Under the pieces are notes generated by a model. The model was not told the DNA's origin. It did no database searches and worked only from the letters and a program-made list of their open reading frames with translations. A stretch of 64,000 nucleotides of DNA. Origin: Bacteroidetes bacterium GWF2_35_48. GTDB taxonomy: Bacteria; Bacteroidota; Bacteroidia; Bacteroidales; GWF2-35-48. Shown here piece by piece: positions 36,792 to 46,122 of the stretch. The translations under genes were made by a program, and so were the position numbers. Where the stretch lies: assembly GCA_001769125.1 (NCBI GenBank), contig MEOG01000105.1, positions 62,001-126,000 of the forward strand, given 5' to 3'. Every line of letters starts with the position of its first letter. The first letter of the stretch is position 1.

Positions 36792-38063
36792 TTAATTCTC
36801 TCTCCTCTCCCTTACCAACAGCCAAAGTACAGCAGAAATACTCAATGAAACAGCGCTTATTATAAAAATTATTGTTTTACTATCTGCATTTTGAATTATA
36901 TTTCCTAAAAACAAACTAACAATCAATTGAGGTATTACAATGGAAAGATTAAAAATTCCCATAAATAATCCCATCCTGCTTTTATCAACAAGTTCAGACA
37001 TAATTGCAAAAGGAAGACTTACAACTACTGCCCAACCTACACCAATAATAACCATGAGAATATAAAGCATTACAGAACTGTTTCCAAATAAAACAATTCC
37101 CCAGTACCCAAGTGCCATAATGGCAATACATAGCATGTGCGTTTTCACACGTCCGATTTTTTCTGTGATCGGCTCTAATATGGGCGCAGGAAGAATAAAG
37201 CCTACTGTATTTAATATAGCAAATGCAATGGCAATAATTTTACCAACTTCGTTTTTTTGCGCATTATTCAGCAGGCTCATATCGGTAATGTTAAATTGAA
37301 ACTGGCAGATGTATACAAAAATAAAAACAAACATGGTTTGCACGCCCAGCCAAGTAAACGAATGTGCGAAATACAGCTTCAGAAGCTGGTTCCAGTTTGC
37401 TTTTGTTTTAGCGGGAATCGGGATATCTGAACTTGCATTTTTTTCTTTTTCATTTTTATATTCTTTAATAAAAAAGATTGGAATAACTGAAAACAAAAGT
37501 ACTATTACTGCACCCGAATAAATCAAAAAATAATTACCGAAAATCGCACCGACAACATAAGCTAAAACTCCAAAAAAGCCCGAAATTGTTTGCATCCAGG
37601 TGTAGCCTTTTGTGCGGGGTGTTCCTTCGGGAGTAACATCTGCAATAACAGATCGGGTTGGATTAAAACTTATGTTAATAGCCATATCGAGCGTTACAGC
37701 AACAATAATTGCTACAGCCATTAAGTTTCCAATACCCAAAAAATTATTTATTTTATCAATGTTTGGAAGTGCAATAACCATAAGGGCTGCAAGCGTGCCG
37801 CCTATTAAAACAAAAGGTCTTCTTCTTCCGCCCCAGAACCATACTTTGTCGCTTATAAAGCCTATTATTACCTGACCTAAAATTCCCGCGATAGGTCCTG
37901 CTGCCCATACAATTCCTACTTCGTGTATGTCGAGATTGTATTTTGTACTTAATATCCAACTTAAAACTGCAATCTGGATAGAAAGCGCAAATCCCATTGC
38001 TGTAGCCGGAAGCGACAATAAAACATAAAATAAATTGCTGAGTTTTTTTTGTATTTGTAGCAT
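36792..38063 (-). CDS. SLC45-like MFS sugar transporter
   Basis: A 423-residue major-facilitator protein with twelve predicted helices. The cytoplasmic loop 2-3 motif GFISDKVWFWGGRRRPFVLI (residues ~66-85) and the NPTRSVIADVTPEGTPRTKG segment are characteristic of the SLC45/plant sucrose carrier-like group used by Bacteroidota for malto-oligosaccharides or maltose. It would import the sugars released in the periplasm across the inner membrane, most likely with a cation. ATG 38063 is the start. It is the last gene of the minus-strand starch locus, 22 bp after the amylase gene, and in many Bacteroidota the same pair occurs together. The gene end abuts the repeat-rich region. Confidence 0.9.
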   Translation of the reverse strand: MLQIQKKLSNLFYVLLSLPATAMGFALSIQIAVLSWILSTKYNLDIHEVGIVWAAGPIAGILGQVIIGFISDKVWFWGGRRRPFVLIGGTLAALMVIALPNIDKINNFLGIGNLMAVAIIVAVTLDMAINISFNPTRSVIADVTPEGTPRTKGYTWMQTISGFFGVLAYVVGAIFGNYFLIYSGAVIVLLFSVIPIFFIKEYKNEKEKNASSDIPIPAKTKANWNQLLKLYFAHSFTWLGVQTMFVFIFVYICQFQFNITDMSLLNNAQKNEVGKIIAIAFAILNTVGFILPAPILEPITEKIGRVKTHMLCIAIMALGYWGIVLFGNSSVMLYILMVIIGVGWAVVVSLPFAIMSELVDKSRMGLFMGIFNLSIVIPQLIVSLFLGNIIQNADSKTIIFIISAVSLSISAVLWLLVRERREN

Positions 38064-38085
38064 TGTTTATTTTTTTCTGATTTTT

Positions 38086-39951
38086 CTATTTCTCCAATTC
38101 AAGTATCATGATGCATTTTGCTGAAACTTCTAAAGATTCATTTAGCTTGATTTTTTTATCATTTATTACATCAATTGCTGTTGCATTATTTTTAATTATT
38201 TCGTGAAATCTTTTTGTGTTTAATAAATAGGATTCTTTGTTCTGATTCATTACAATCATAATTGTTTTTTGTTCATCATATCTGAAATAAACGTAAACAC
38301 CATTTTCAGGAACAAATTGTTTTAATTTTCCTGTTTGCAATGCTGTTGTTTTTTGCCTGTACTGTGCAAGTTTCTGAATCCATTCAAAAGCTGATTTTTC
38401 TTTTTCATTCAGATTCGATTTTTCAAATTTATTAACCTTATCGGCTTTCCATCCTCCCGAAAAATCAAAGCGCACGTTCTCGTGTTTGTCAGCAAAATTT
38501 TTCATCAAAATTTCCGTACCATAATACAGACATGGAATGCCTCTCGTTGTGAGTAGAAAGCCTGTTCCCATTTTAAATTTCTCAAGGTCTTCACCTACAA
38601 CAGAATAAAAACGACTTACATCATGATTATCTAAAAATACTACATTCCGATATGGGTCTTCATATAAAAAATCATTTGCCAGACAGTAATACAAAGCTGC
38701 AACTCCTTCTGTCCATCCAAAATTATTATTTAACGCATTGTTGATAGCATAATGCAACTGGAAATCTGTTACTCCGGGCAGCGTCGGATTGTTCGGATTT
38801 TTCAGACCGGTATTCTTTGTGTAAAATGCTTGATTCGCAAGTCCGCTGACCCATGTTTCTGCAAAAATTCCTATTTGAGGATATTCTTTTAAAACAGCAT
38901 TGGTCCAGTCTGTCATAAATTTCTGACTAGGGTAAGCATACGTATCAAGACGAATTCCATCAAGTCCGGCATACTCAATCCACCAGATTGTATTCTGAAT
39001 TAAATAATTTGCAAGAAAAGCATCATCCTGATTCAAATCGGGCATGTGTTTATCGAACCATCCTTCAGAGAATTTCTTTTTGTCTGCATCAGAAACATAA
39101 GGATCCATATTTGTAACATCTCTGAAATTCGACATGGTAAACGCATCCCAATGATGCACCCAGCTTTTAAATGGTGGATTTTTAATATGCACATGATTGC
39201 TTCCAACATGATTAAAAACCAAATCCATGATTACCTTCATGCCCTTTTCATGCGCCTTTCCGACAAAATCTTTATAGATTTCATTGGTTCCAAATCGTGA
39301 ATCTGTTTTATAATGGTCAGTTACAGCATAGCCATGATACGAAGCCATAGGCTGATCATTCTCAAAAAACGGACTTGTCCAGAGCGCTGTTACTCCAAGA
39401 TTTTTCAGGTAATCTAATTTATTGGTCACACCCTGCAAGTCACCACCGTGGCGCGACATCAGCGAATCTCTGCTAAAATATTTTTCCTGCATGGATGGAA
39501 TAAAATCATTGCTTGTATCTCCATTGCAAAAACGATCGGTAATCAATAAGTAGATAAAATCGGAACTATTAATTCCTTTTTTCTTTACAGCAGTATTATC
39601 CCTTTGTTTTAATTCATAAGGAAACACAATTAATTCTTTATTTTTTTTTGATTGAAAAGTGATATTGAATTTTCCAGATTTTGCAGCAGTAGAAATTGTC
39701 AGATCAATAAAAATATATTCAGGATTTTCAGCAGCAGTAATTTTTTTTATTTGTATTCCGGGATAATTTATTTTCACATTGCAATCATTCATATTCTCTC
39801 CCTTCACGAGCAATTGCAATTGTTCATTTTTCATGCCCGCCCACCAATTGGGAGGATCAATGCGATGCACTTTAATTTCCTGAGAAAAAATAATATTTTT
39901 CAGAAAAAAAGTTAAAACGAAAGTCAGGATTATTTTACTTTTATGGTACAC
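38086..39951 (-). CDS. Periplasmic GH13 alpha-amylase/neopullulanase-like enzyme
   Basis: A 621-residue glycoside hydrolase family 13 enzyme. A signal peptide (1-23, ends IFSQ) without lipobox points to the periplasm. Residues ~25-115 form the cyclomaltodextrinase-type N-terminal Ig domain (IDPPNWWAGMKNEQLQLLV), then the catalytic barrel. Its conserved regions are DLVFNHVG (region I), GIRLDTYAY (nucleophile Asp, region II), IFAETWV (acid/base Glu, region III) and FLDNHD (region IV); a C-terminal beta domain follows. It is likely SusA-like: it cuts malto-oligosaccharides and cyclodextrins delivered by SusCD. It starts with GTG 39951, and no nearby in-frame ATG keeps the signal peptide. The transporter follows 22 bp downstream and SusD lies 342 bp upstream, with a repeat element in that gap. 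Confidence 0.92.
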   Translation of the reverse strand: MYHKSKIILTFVLTFFLKNIIFSQEIKVHRIDPPNWWAGMKNEQLQLLVKGENMNDCNVKINYPGIQIKKITAAENPEYIFIDLTISTAAKSGKFNITFQSKKNKELIVFPYELKQRDNTAVKKKGINSSDFIYLLITDRFCNGDTSNDFIPSMQEKYFSRDSLMSRHGGDLQGVTNKLDYLKNLGVTALWTSPFFENDQPMASYHGYAVTDHYKTDSRFGTNEIYKDFVGKAHEKGMKVIMDLVFNHVGSNHVHIKNPPFKSWVHHWDAFTMSNFRDVTNMDPYVSDADKKKFSEGWFDKHMPDLNQDDAFLANYLIQNTIWWIEYAGLDGIRLDTYAYPSQKFMTDWTNAVLKEYPQIGIFAETWVSGLANQAFYTKNTGLKNPNNPTLPGVTDFQLHYAINNALNNNFGWTEGVAALYYCLANDFLYEDPYRNVVFLDNHDVSRFYSVVGEDLEKFKMGTGFLLTTRGIPCLYYGTEILMKNFADKHENVRFDFSGGWKADKVNKFEKSNLNEKEKSAFEWIQKLAQYRQKTTALQTGKLKQFVPENGVYVYFRYDEQKTIMIVMNQNKESYLLNTKRFHEIIKNNATAIDVINDKKIKLNESLEVSAKCIMILELEK

Positions 39952-40091
39952 TTGTTTTTAACTGTTTTTAATAGTACACTGATTTGACTGATGGAACTGA
40001 TTTGAACAAAAAAAAGCTTTCGCATGCAAAATATTAATAATTACCTACTCGTGGGCTTGCAATTAAAAAAGCTGCTTTTTCATTTATATTA

Positions 40092-40243
40092 CGGTGCTCT
40101 GCACCTTATTTTTCATACTTATTTTTTTACTTACAAATATTACGCAGCTCTGCTGCTTTTAAAATGTGAATAATATAGCTGCAGAGCAGCGTTAATATTT
40201 GTAGCAGCAATAGCTGCGTTGTAATTAAAGGTGCAGCGTACCG
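40092..40243. repeat. GGTGC-terminal multi-hairpin element, copy 2
   Basis: The 152-bp unit has terminal inverted repeats CGGTGCTCTGCACCTT (40092-40107) and AAGGTGCAGCGTACCG (40228-40243) and internal hairpins (gcagctctgctgc, gctgcagagcagc, gcagcaatagctgc). The left end and the gcagcnatagctgcgttgt segment are almost identical to copy 1 at 16430-16571, while the middle differs. It occupies the 342-bp gap between the SusD and amylase genes and could affect their coexpression. No gene is in this gap. Confidence 0.8.
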
Positions 40244-40293
40244 AAATAATATAATATTTGCAAAACTATAAAACTAAATCAATCAAACATCCA

Positions 40294-41724
40294 TCACGGA
40301 TTTTGTATCATCAAAGGATTTCCCGACATTTCTTCCTGTGGAATTTTAAACAAACTTGCAGGGTCATTCCAGGGAACACCGGGTTTTAAATCCTGTTTAA
40401 GACGTTTAAGCGTGTGATATCTGTCGCCTTCACAAATCAATTCTCTTCTACGCTCAATTTTAATACTGTCAGAAAGAGAAACGATGTTTGTTTCATCAGC
40501 CCAGTAAGAGCCGAATGCACGGGCTTTTAATTTCTTATAGGAAAACAATGCCTGTGTTGTATCGCCCAACATAAGTGAGGCTTCTGCATTAATAAGATAT
40601 TGTTCTGCTGAACGAAGAACAACGACATTGTATGCAGGATTGCTGTTTAAATATTTTTTATTAAACAATACATCACCTGCAGGATAAATAGATACATACT
40701 TGGAACCTCTCTGGTCTTTAAAAGAAACAGCATTTAATTTCACATAAAGTTTAGAAATGGCTGAAGAACCTTTAAAAAGAGGCAGTGTGTTGTCTGAAGG
40801 ATTATAACTGTAAACAATAGCATTGCTTTGATCTGTAGAGACATTAATCAACTGAAAAATACATTCAGAAGTATTATCAGATCCACTGGTTTTGAATACC
40901 GCCTGCAAATCTGAATTTAGGCCATAGCCATTAATTCCGGTATTGTTTGCATCTACAATTTTTTGAGAATAAAATTTTGCGTTTGCATAATCTCCTTTGC
41001 TTAAATGTACTCTGGCAAGATAAGCAACGGCAGACATTTTATTAGCGCGTCCTCTTTTTGTTAAATACCGATCGTCAGGAAGTAACGATTCTGCTTCCGT
41101 GAGATCATTTATTGCTTTTGTATAAACTTCTTCAACCGTATGGCGCGCCATTGCAAGATTGTCAAACCCTGAAAGTGTGGGGGCTGTTCTGTAAGGAATT
41201 CCCATTTGTGTATTTGCTCCTTGCATCAAAATATCATAAGCTTGCGCCCAGAAACGAACAAGTTCAAAGTGAACAATAGCGCGGATAAACAAAGCCTCAC
41301 CTTTTAATTTACTTTTTTTCGTATCAAATTCTGTCCCACTCAACAAATTATTATCAATGACATGAATAATATTGTTTGCTCTGTTAATCGTACTATAAGC
41401 ATCGCTCCACATCCCACGCAACGCATTAATCTGAACAGTAGTCCTGCGATTGTATATTTCATAAGTTCCAAAATAATTCAGTCTTGATTCTTCAACTTTA
41501 ACATCATCGGCAAGTAAATCTGCATATACAACCATATTTCCTCCCAGCACATTGCCCGATTGCAAACCGTCATAAGCCCCTGCCAACACAGCTTCCAAAT
41601 CTTTCACAGAAGTTATTGCCTGCTCATTCGGTATGTTCATTTTCTGTTCGATATCGAGAACTTTTTTGCACGATACAAATACAGCACTGATAATTATTCC
41701 GGTTATGATTAATTTTGTTCTCAT
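40294..41724 (-). CDS. susD: RagB/SusD family nutrient-uptake outer-membrane lipoprotein
   Basis: The 476-residue lipoprotein (leader ends AVFVSC, Cys ~19) has the SusD architecture: helical TPR-like N-terminal region (NALRGMWSDAYSTINRANNI, then FIRAIVHFELVRFWAQAY), the GIPYRTAPTLS loop and the C-terminal RAEQYLINAEA-like segment LRSAEQYLINAEASLMLGD plus IERRRELICEGDRYHTLKRL. It acts as the surface lid that binds glycan and feeds the SusC pore. The neighbouring GH13 amylase suggests an alpha-glucan substrate. Symbol is by family, not proven orthology to the Bacteroides starch gene. Unusually the partner susC is not directly adjacent: about 1.1 kb with hairpins and a MNT/HEPN module lies between. 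Confidence 0.93.
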   Translation of the reverse strand: MRTKLIITGIIISAVFVSCKKVLDIEQKMNIPNEQAITSVKDLEAVLAGAYDGLQSGNVLGGNMVVYADLLADDVKVEESRLNYFGTYEIYNRRTTVQINALRGMWSDAYSTINRANNIIHVIDNNLLSGTEFDTKKSKLKGEALFIRAIVHFELVRFWAQAYDILMQGANTQMGIPYRTAPTLSGFDNLAMARHTVEEVYTKAINDLTEAESLLPDDRYLTKRGRANKMSAVAYLARVHLSKGDYANAKFYSQKIVDANNTGINGYGLNSDLQAVFKTSGSDNTSECIFQLINVSTDQSNAIVYSYNPSDNTLPLFKGSSAISKLYVKLNAVSFKDQRGSKYVSIYPAGDVLFNKKYLNSNPAYNVVVLRSAEQYLINAEASLMLGDTTQALFSYKKLKARAFGSYWADETNIVSLSDSIKIERRRELICEGDRYHTLKRLKQDLKPGVPWNDPASLFKIPQEEMSGNPLMIQNP

Positions 41725-41801
41725 ATTTATTTATCTATGTATATTTTCAATATTTATTTTTAGGCTCTTTAACCTGTTTAATTCATAAATTTTATATTAA
41801 T

Positions 41802-41890
41802 GGGACTAAAGTCCCTCGTTTACTCATTTTTGCTTACCCCGACTTTAAGGTCGGGGTAAAGCAAAACTCAACAAATTCGGGCTTTAGCCC
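41802..41890. repeat. Three CTAAAGT-type hairpins upstream of susD
   Basis: GGGACTAAAGTCCC (41802-41815), a long hairpin with ACCCCGAC/GTCGGGGT core and TTTTGCTT/AAAGCAAAA outer arms (41828-41866), and GGGCTTTAGCCC (41879-41890) follow each other within 90 bp. They resemble REP-type palindromes that are common in Bacteroidota. Positioned 80-165 bp before the SusD start, they may be transcript-processing sites or insertions. Confidence 0.7.
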
Positions 41891-41955
41891 ATTATATGAA
41901 TTATTCAGGTTAATAATTTATTTTTTACCAAATAAGATAATTATACTTCCAGTGC

Positions 41956-42350
41956 CTATTCATCAGATAATATCATTTCTATTGTATTAATAAATTCATT
42001 TGCAGGATTAAGTAAATCCTCAACTGTTTCCTTATCGTAGGCGATATAATCATCATAATCTCCCGTTTGTCTTTTTTCAAAAAGATTAGTAAAAAAAACG
42101 TCCTAAATCTTTAGAAATAATGCCTGTCTTTACAAAATGTAATCCGAACATTTGCCTAATTCCGTCATGTGTTTTAGCTTTTAAATCATGTTTCAGAATT
42201 AACGCATTTACTGCATAGTAACAGGAATAATACACCCTGTTTACTGCATTTATAATACCCTAAATTAATTAGTCCTTCAACTTCATTTAGCGTTTCTTTG
42301 GCTCGATTGATTCTATAACGAATCAAATCTTTTTTGTTTTTTTCATTCAT
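41956..42350 (-). pseudogene. HEPN-domain protein gene with two +1 frameshifts
   Basis: Starting at ATG 42350 (overlapping the MNT stop by ATGA), the frame reads MNEKNKKDLIRYRINRAKET and then breaks. Removing one A in the AAA before TGCAGTAAAC (about 42246) restores NAVNRVYYSCYYAVNALILK; removing one T from a run of eight (about 42092-42099) restores TNLFEKRQTGDYDDYIAYDK to a stop at 41956. The repaired 130-residue product is a typical HEPN protein, the RNase-like or toxin partner of MNT nucleotidyltransferases. The usual HEPN RxxxxH motif is represented only as RINRAKE-like helix and RQTGDYDDY tail (RxTxDYD is typical for this subgroup). Both lesions are single-base additions in homopolymers, so either real decay or assembly error is possible. 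Confidence 0.75.
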
Positions 42351-42664
42351 AATTCAATCCCCTCTTTATTTACATTTTCATAAAATGGAGTTATTTTGTG
42401 TTTGTTTTCCCATTCATTTTTTGTAAATAATAATGGACTAATAATTTGTCCGGTGTCAAATTCAATATCAAATAAAGGATATTTAATCCTTTTTTCATCT
42501 GATAATGTAATTTTGTCTTTTTCAATTAAAATTAGTAAATCAATATCTGAGTTATCTCTATTATCTCCCCGAGCATAAGAACCATATAAAATAATTTTTG
42601 CTGTCGGTTCTATTTCGTGAATTTTTTCTCTTATTCTGAATATTATTTGATTTTCAATCTTCAT
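42347..42664 (-). CDS. MNT-type minimal nucleotidyltransferase
   Basis: A 105-residue nucleotidyltransferase of the polymerase-beta fold. The active-site motif GSYARGDNRDNSDIDLLI (residues ~28-45) contains G-S, the two metal-binding Asp (DID) and the expected third acidic residue downstream (FDIEFDTG). In MNT-HEPN pairs, the MNT protein modifies and neutralises the HEPN RNase by adding AMP groups, or serves as the antitoxin. Its HEPN partner overlaps the stop codon on the same strand but is frameshifted here. The start is ATG 42664. The pair sits between SusC and SusD on the same strand, splitting two genes that are nearly always adjacent. Confidence 0.9.
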   Translation of the reverse strand: MKIENQIIFRIREKIHEIEPTAKIILYGSYARGDNRDNSDIDLLILIEKDKITLSDEKRIKYPLFDIEFDTGQIISPLLFTKNEWENKHKITPFYENVNKEGIEL

Positions 42665-42745
42665 TTTTTTTAATTAATGATTTCACTTTTTATTAAATTC
42701 CTAATTCCTAATTCTTAATTCTTAATTCATTTACACTACATCTCT

Positions 42746-42801
42746 GCAAACCTGTGAGGATATTCATCCCACTGGCTTGCGTGCATACCTCACAGGATTG
42801 C
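42746..42801. repeat. CTGTGAGG palindromic repeat, copy 2
   Basis: GCAAACCTGTGAGG (42746-42759) and CCTCACAGGATTGC (42788-42801) form arms with one mismatch. It lies only 11 bp beyond the susC stop codon (which is read on the minus strand), preceded on the plus strand by aattcctaattcctaattcttaattc words. It may act as a terminator-like or 3'-stabilising structure for susC mRNA. Confidence 0.8.
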
Positions 42802-42812
42802 CTATTCTAACA

Positions 42813-45800
42813 CTAAAACTCAATCTGTATTCCTCCTCCAAAAGTTTTTGCCTGTGGCGTTTGCAGCGAAGGACCTGCAAAAGAAATGTTTCCTTGTTGC
42901 GAATTCGGGTCAACATTTCTCATTACTTCAGGATCCCAGCCCGGATACTTCGTAAGCGTCCAGATGTTTGTTGCTGCTAAATAAATTTTCACACTTTCCA
43001 ATTTGTATTTTCTGCATATCTCAGCAGGAATTTTATAGCCTATTGTAATAGAACGTAACCTTAAAAATGAGGCATCATAAAGGTAGCGGTCTGAATTGAC
43101 TGAAGGTTCGCTGTACATGAGCATCGGCACATCGGTATCCATATTATAAGGTGTCCAGGCATCAAGAATTTCAGGACGCTGCGCAATGTGTGTAAGGTCG
43201 CCGATTTGTGTTTTAGCCGGATCATCGTATAAGGTATTGCCATACACAAAAGAAAAGAGAAAACTGAAATCAAAATTTTTATAGGTAAAAGTATTTGTGA
43301 TACCTCCGTTGAACTTAGGATTTGGATTACCTCTAGCAACACGATGTTCATAAAAATAAGGATTTTTTGATGTCATCAGATTTCCGAATTTATCGTAGTA
43401 TAGAGCCTGTCCTGCTTTTATAGATGTTGTCCCAATCGCATTCCCGTTTGCATCGTGTTCTGTAATAATCTGGTCGGTTTGTGATACTCCGGCATACTGA
43501 ACAAGAAACGCCTGCCCTACCGGATATCCCTCTATTACACGTCCTTCTCCGGGTTGTCCGCTTTCAAAAGCATCGGGAGGCAAACCCTGTACGTCAAGAA
43601 CTTTGTTTCTGTTAAAAGAAATATTAAAATCGGTTGTCCATTTAAAATTTTTCTTTACAATATTTCTGGTTAACAGTGAAAATTCAACCCCTGAATTCTG
43701 CATCTTTCCAACATTTTGGAGAATCGTTGAAAAACCTGATGAAGTAGGAATCGATACATACAGCAACATATCGGTCGTGCGCTTGTAGTAATAGCTCATA
43801 GATCCCGAAATACGGTTATCAAGGAAACCGTGATCTAATGTAATATCTAATTGTTGCGACTTTTCCCATCCTAAATCAGGATTTGATAATGTACCCGGAA
43901 TAATTCCAGCTGTTCCTGCATATCCTAACGTAGAAATATAATATCCCATATAAGCAAAGTCTCCGATATTGGCATTTCCTGTAAATCCATAACTTGCTCT
44001 CAATTTAAGAAAACTTAAATATTTATTATCTTTTAAAAAGGGTTCATCGGATATTACCCAACCTGTTGATAATGCGGGAAACCAGCCATACCGATTGTTT
44101 TCGCCAAACCGTGAAGATCCATCTAACCTGATGCTGAAAGATGCCAGATATTTATTTTTCAACTTGTAATTTGCCCTGAAGAAATTTGAAAGAAAAGCAT
44201 ATCCCGTTTCGTAATAATAACCTGTACCGTAAGAAGCACCATTAGGTGTTGTAAAAAAATCACTTGAAAAGCCTATGCCTTGTAAGCCGGCTCCATTTGT
44301 TTGAGCTTTCTGCAGGGCATTACCCAAAGTAAGTTGCACATCATGTATAGAATCAAAAACATTATTATAAGTAAAGAAATTATTCGTGGTCCAGTTCATC
44401 ACATTCGTTCTGCGGTTCCATGCGCTGGAAACAGAAGTTGCGTCCTGCGTATTTCTGAAATTAAATTCATTTTCATTTAATGCCATAAAATCAACACCAA
44501 ATTCAGAGCGGAATTTTAATTGCTTCATTATTTCATAATCGCCAAAAACAGATGAAACCGACCTGAATGTGTTTGTTGTGTAGGACTTTGTTTCAAGCTG
44601 CCAAACCGGATTGCTCGGATTTCCGCCCGAAGTCGGGTAAAAATAATCGCCATTCGTATTAAAAACAGGAAGATAGGGCAGCATTTTCTGCGCATCGCCC
44701 AAACCACCCGCATCTCCAGTAGGAACGCGCTTGTTAATTGAATATGTTAAACCGATGTTTCCCCCAAGTGTTAACTTGTCAGTTGCTTTGTTTTCAATAT
44801 TAATTCTGCCTGCCATGCGGTCAAATGAATTCCCAACAAGGAAACCATCTTCTTTATGATACGTTCCACCAATGTAAAAAATCGTTTTTTCATTTCCACC
44901 TGAAGCAGATAGATTTATATCATGATAGCTGCCCCTGCGTAAAACTTTATCAATCCAATCAGTGCCACCATTCATGGCAAGTGTGTCTGCCTGTCCCCTG
45001 CGCCAATTTCCAAAAATCAAAGAAGAAGCGCCTTCCTGAGGATTTCCTTGTTGACTGCGAAGAGAATCACGCAGAGCAAGGTGCTCACTTGCATTAAGAA
45101 ATTCGAGACGATTGGTTTCTTTTACCATACCGGCTGTGTAGCTTGCATTAAATTTTGTTTTCCCCTGCTTTCCTTTTTTTGTAGTTATGATAATAACCCC
45201 GTTCGCGCCTCTGGAGCCATAAATTGCAGCAGAAGCAGCATCTTTTAAAATTTCCATGGATTCAATATCGGCAGGGTTAATATCAGAAAGAGCGCTTGAG
45301 CCGGAGCCTAAGCCACCGGAGCTGAAATCGCCATTTGTCATTGGAATTCCGTCTATCACATATAAAGGCTCTCCCCCGGCAGAGATTGAACTTGTCCCAC
45401 GAATTTTAACTTTTGTAGGAGAACCTGCAATACCATTGGCTCCTGTAATTTGAACACCTGCTGCACGCCCCTGCATTGCTTGTTCAAAACTACTTGTTCT
45501 TTCTGTAATATCTTTTGGCTTTATTGTTTCGATAGAGCCAGTAACATCGCGTTTTTGCTTCGTGCCGTAACCAACAACCACAACCTGATCAAGCTGTAAA
45601 ATATCTTCCTTCATTCCTGTATCAAGAGTGGTTAACTTTCCTGCTTTTACTTCTATCGGAAAACTTAGTTTTTTATAACCCACAGAAGATATCAGCAATT
45701 TATAATTTCCCGGAGACAGGTTGCTAATAGTGTATTTACCGTTAAAATCAGCAGTTGTGCCTAATTTAGTTCCTTCCACAACTATTGTAGCGCCGATAAG

Positions 45801-45911
45801 CGGCTCTCCATTTTCATCTAAAATAGTTCCGGTTACTCCGGTTGTCTGTGCAAAAACAGCTAACGATGCAAAAAAGAAAAAAGCGAAAACAATTATTTTT
45901 GTATATTTCAT
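42813..45911 (-). CDS. susC: SusC/RagA family TonB-linked outer-membrane transporter
   Basis: A 1032-residue TonB-dependent transporter. It has a signal peptide (1-21, ends VFAQ), a carboxypeptidase-regulatory-like domain (~25-105, TGTILDENGEPLIGATIVVE), the SusC signature VVVVGYGTKQKRDVTGS, a plug domain with MQGRAAGVQITGANG and IRGTSSISAGGEPLYVIDGI, and a ~22-strand barrel ending IQIEF with terminal Phe. With SusD it imports oligosaccharides across the outer membrane using TonB energy. Being first in the minus-strand locus, it is likely transcribed from the 211-bp divergent region shared with the PrkA gene. No SusR or hybrid regulator is in the window. The gene is slightly longer than the classical SusC of ~1000 residues. 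Confidence 0.96.
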   Translation of the reverse strand: MKYTKIIVFAFFFFASLAVFAQTTGVTGTILDENGEPLIGATIVVEGTKLGTTADFNGKYTISNLSPGNYKLLISSVGYKKLSFPIEVKAGKLTTLDTGMKEDILQLDQVVVVGYGTKQKRDVTGSIETIKPKDITERTSSFEQAMQGRAAGVQITGANGIAGSPTKVKIRGTSSISAGGEPLYVIDGIPMTNGDFSSGGLGSGSSALSDINPADIESMEILKDAASAAIYGSRGANGVIIITTKKGKQGKTKFNASYTAGMVKETNRLEFLNASEHLALRDSLRSQQGNPQEGASSLIFGNWRRGQADTLAMNGGTDWIDKVLRRGSYHDINLSASGGNEKTIFYIGGTYHKEDGFLVGNSFDRMAGRINIENKATDKLTLGGNIGLTYSINKRVPTGDAGGLGDAQKMLPYLPVFNTNGDYFYPTSGGNPSNPVWQLETKSYTTNTFRSVSSVFGDYEIMKQLKFRSEFGVDFMALNENEFNFRNTQDATSVSSAWNRRTNVMNWTTNNFFTYNNVFDSIHDVQLTLGNALQKAQTNGAGLQGIGFSSDFFTTPNGASYGTGYYYETGYAFLSNFFRANYKLKNKYLASFSIRLDGSSRFGENNRYGWFPALSTGWVISDEPFLKDNKYLSFLKLRASYGFTGNANIGDFAYMGYYISTLGYAGTAGIIPGTLSNPDLGWEKSQQLDITLDHGFLDNRISGSMSYYYKRTTDMLLYVSIPTSSGFSTILQNVGKMQNSGVEFSLLTRNIVKKNFKWTTDFNISFNRNKVLDVQGLPPDAFESGQPGEGRVIEGYPVGQAFLVQYAGVSQTDQIITEHDANGNAIGTTSIKAGQALYYDKFGNLMTSKNPYFYEHRVARGNPNPKFNGGITNTFTYKNFDFSFLFSFVYGNTLYDDPAKTQIGDLTHIAQRPEILDAWTPYNMDTDVPMLMYSEPSVNSDRYLYDASFLRLRSITIGYKIPAEICRKYKLESVKIYLAATNIWTLTKYPGWDPEVMRNVDPNSQQGNISFAGPSLQTPQAKTFGGGIQIEF

Positions 45912-45953
45912 TTTGAATATATTTAAATAATGAAATTTTTAATATCTTTATTA

Positions 45954-45968
45954 ATCGCAATTAGCGAT
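45954..45968. promoter_or_regulatory. Dyad ATCGCAATTAGCGAT in the susC/prkA divergent region
   Basis: A 15-bp interrupted palindrome (ATCGC-AATTA-GCGAT) lies 43 bp upstream of the susC start in the shared 211-bp promoter region. Its position and symmetry suit an operator, but no regulator is adjacent and nothing else supports it. Confidence 0.3.
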
Positions 45969-46122
45969 AAAAAAATTTATCTTGTAAAAATAAAGAAAAT
46001 TTTTCTGATTTTTAAAAACAAATAAAAAAACTCTGTTTTATTTTGCTATTAACTTTAGATAATCTATTTTAGGAAAATTAAATTCTTGGTACTTATAATA
46101 AAAATATAAAATTAAATATACT

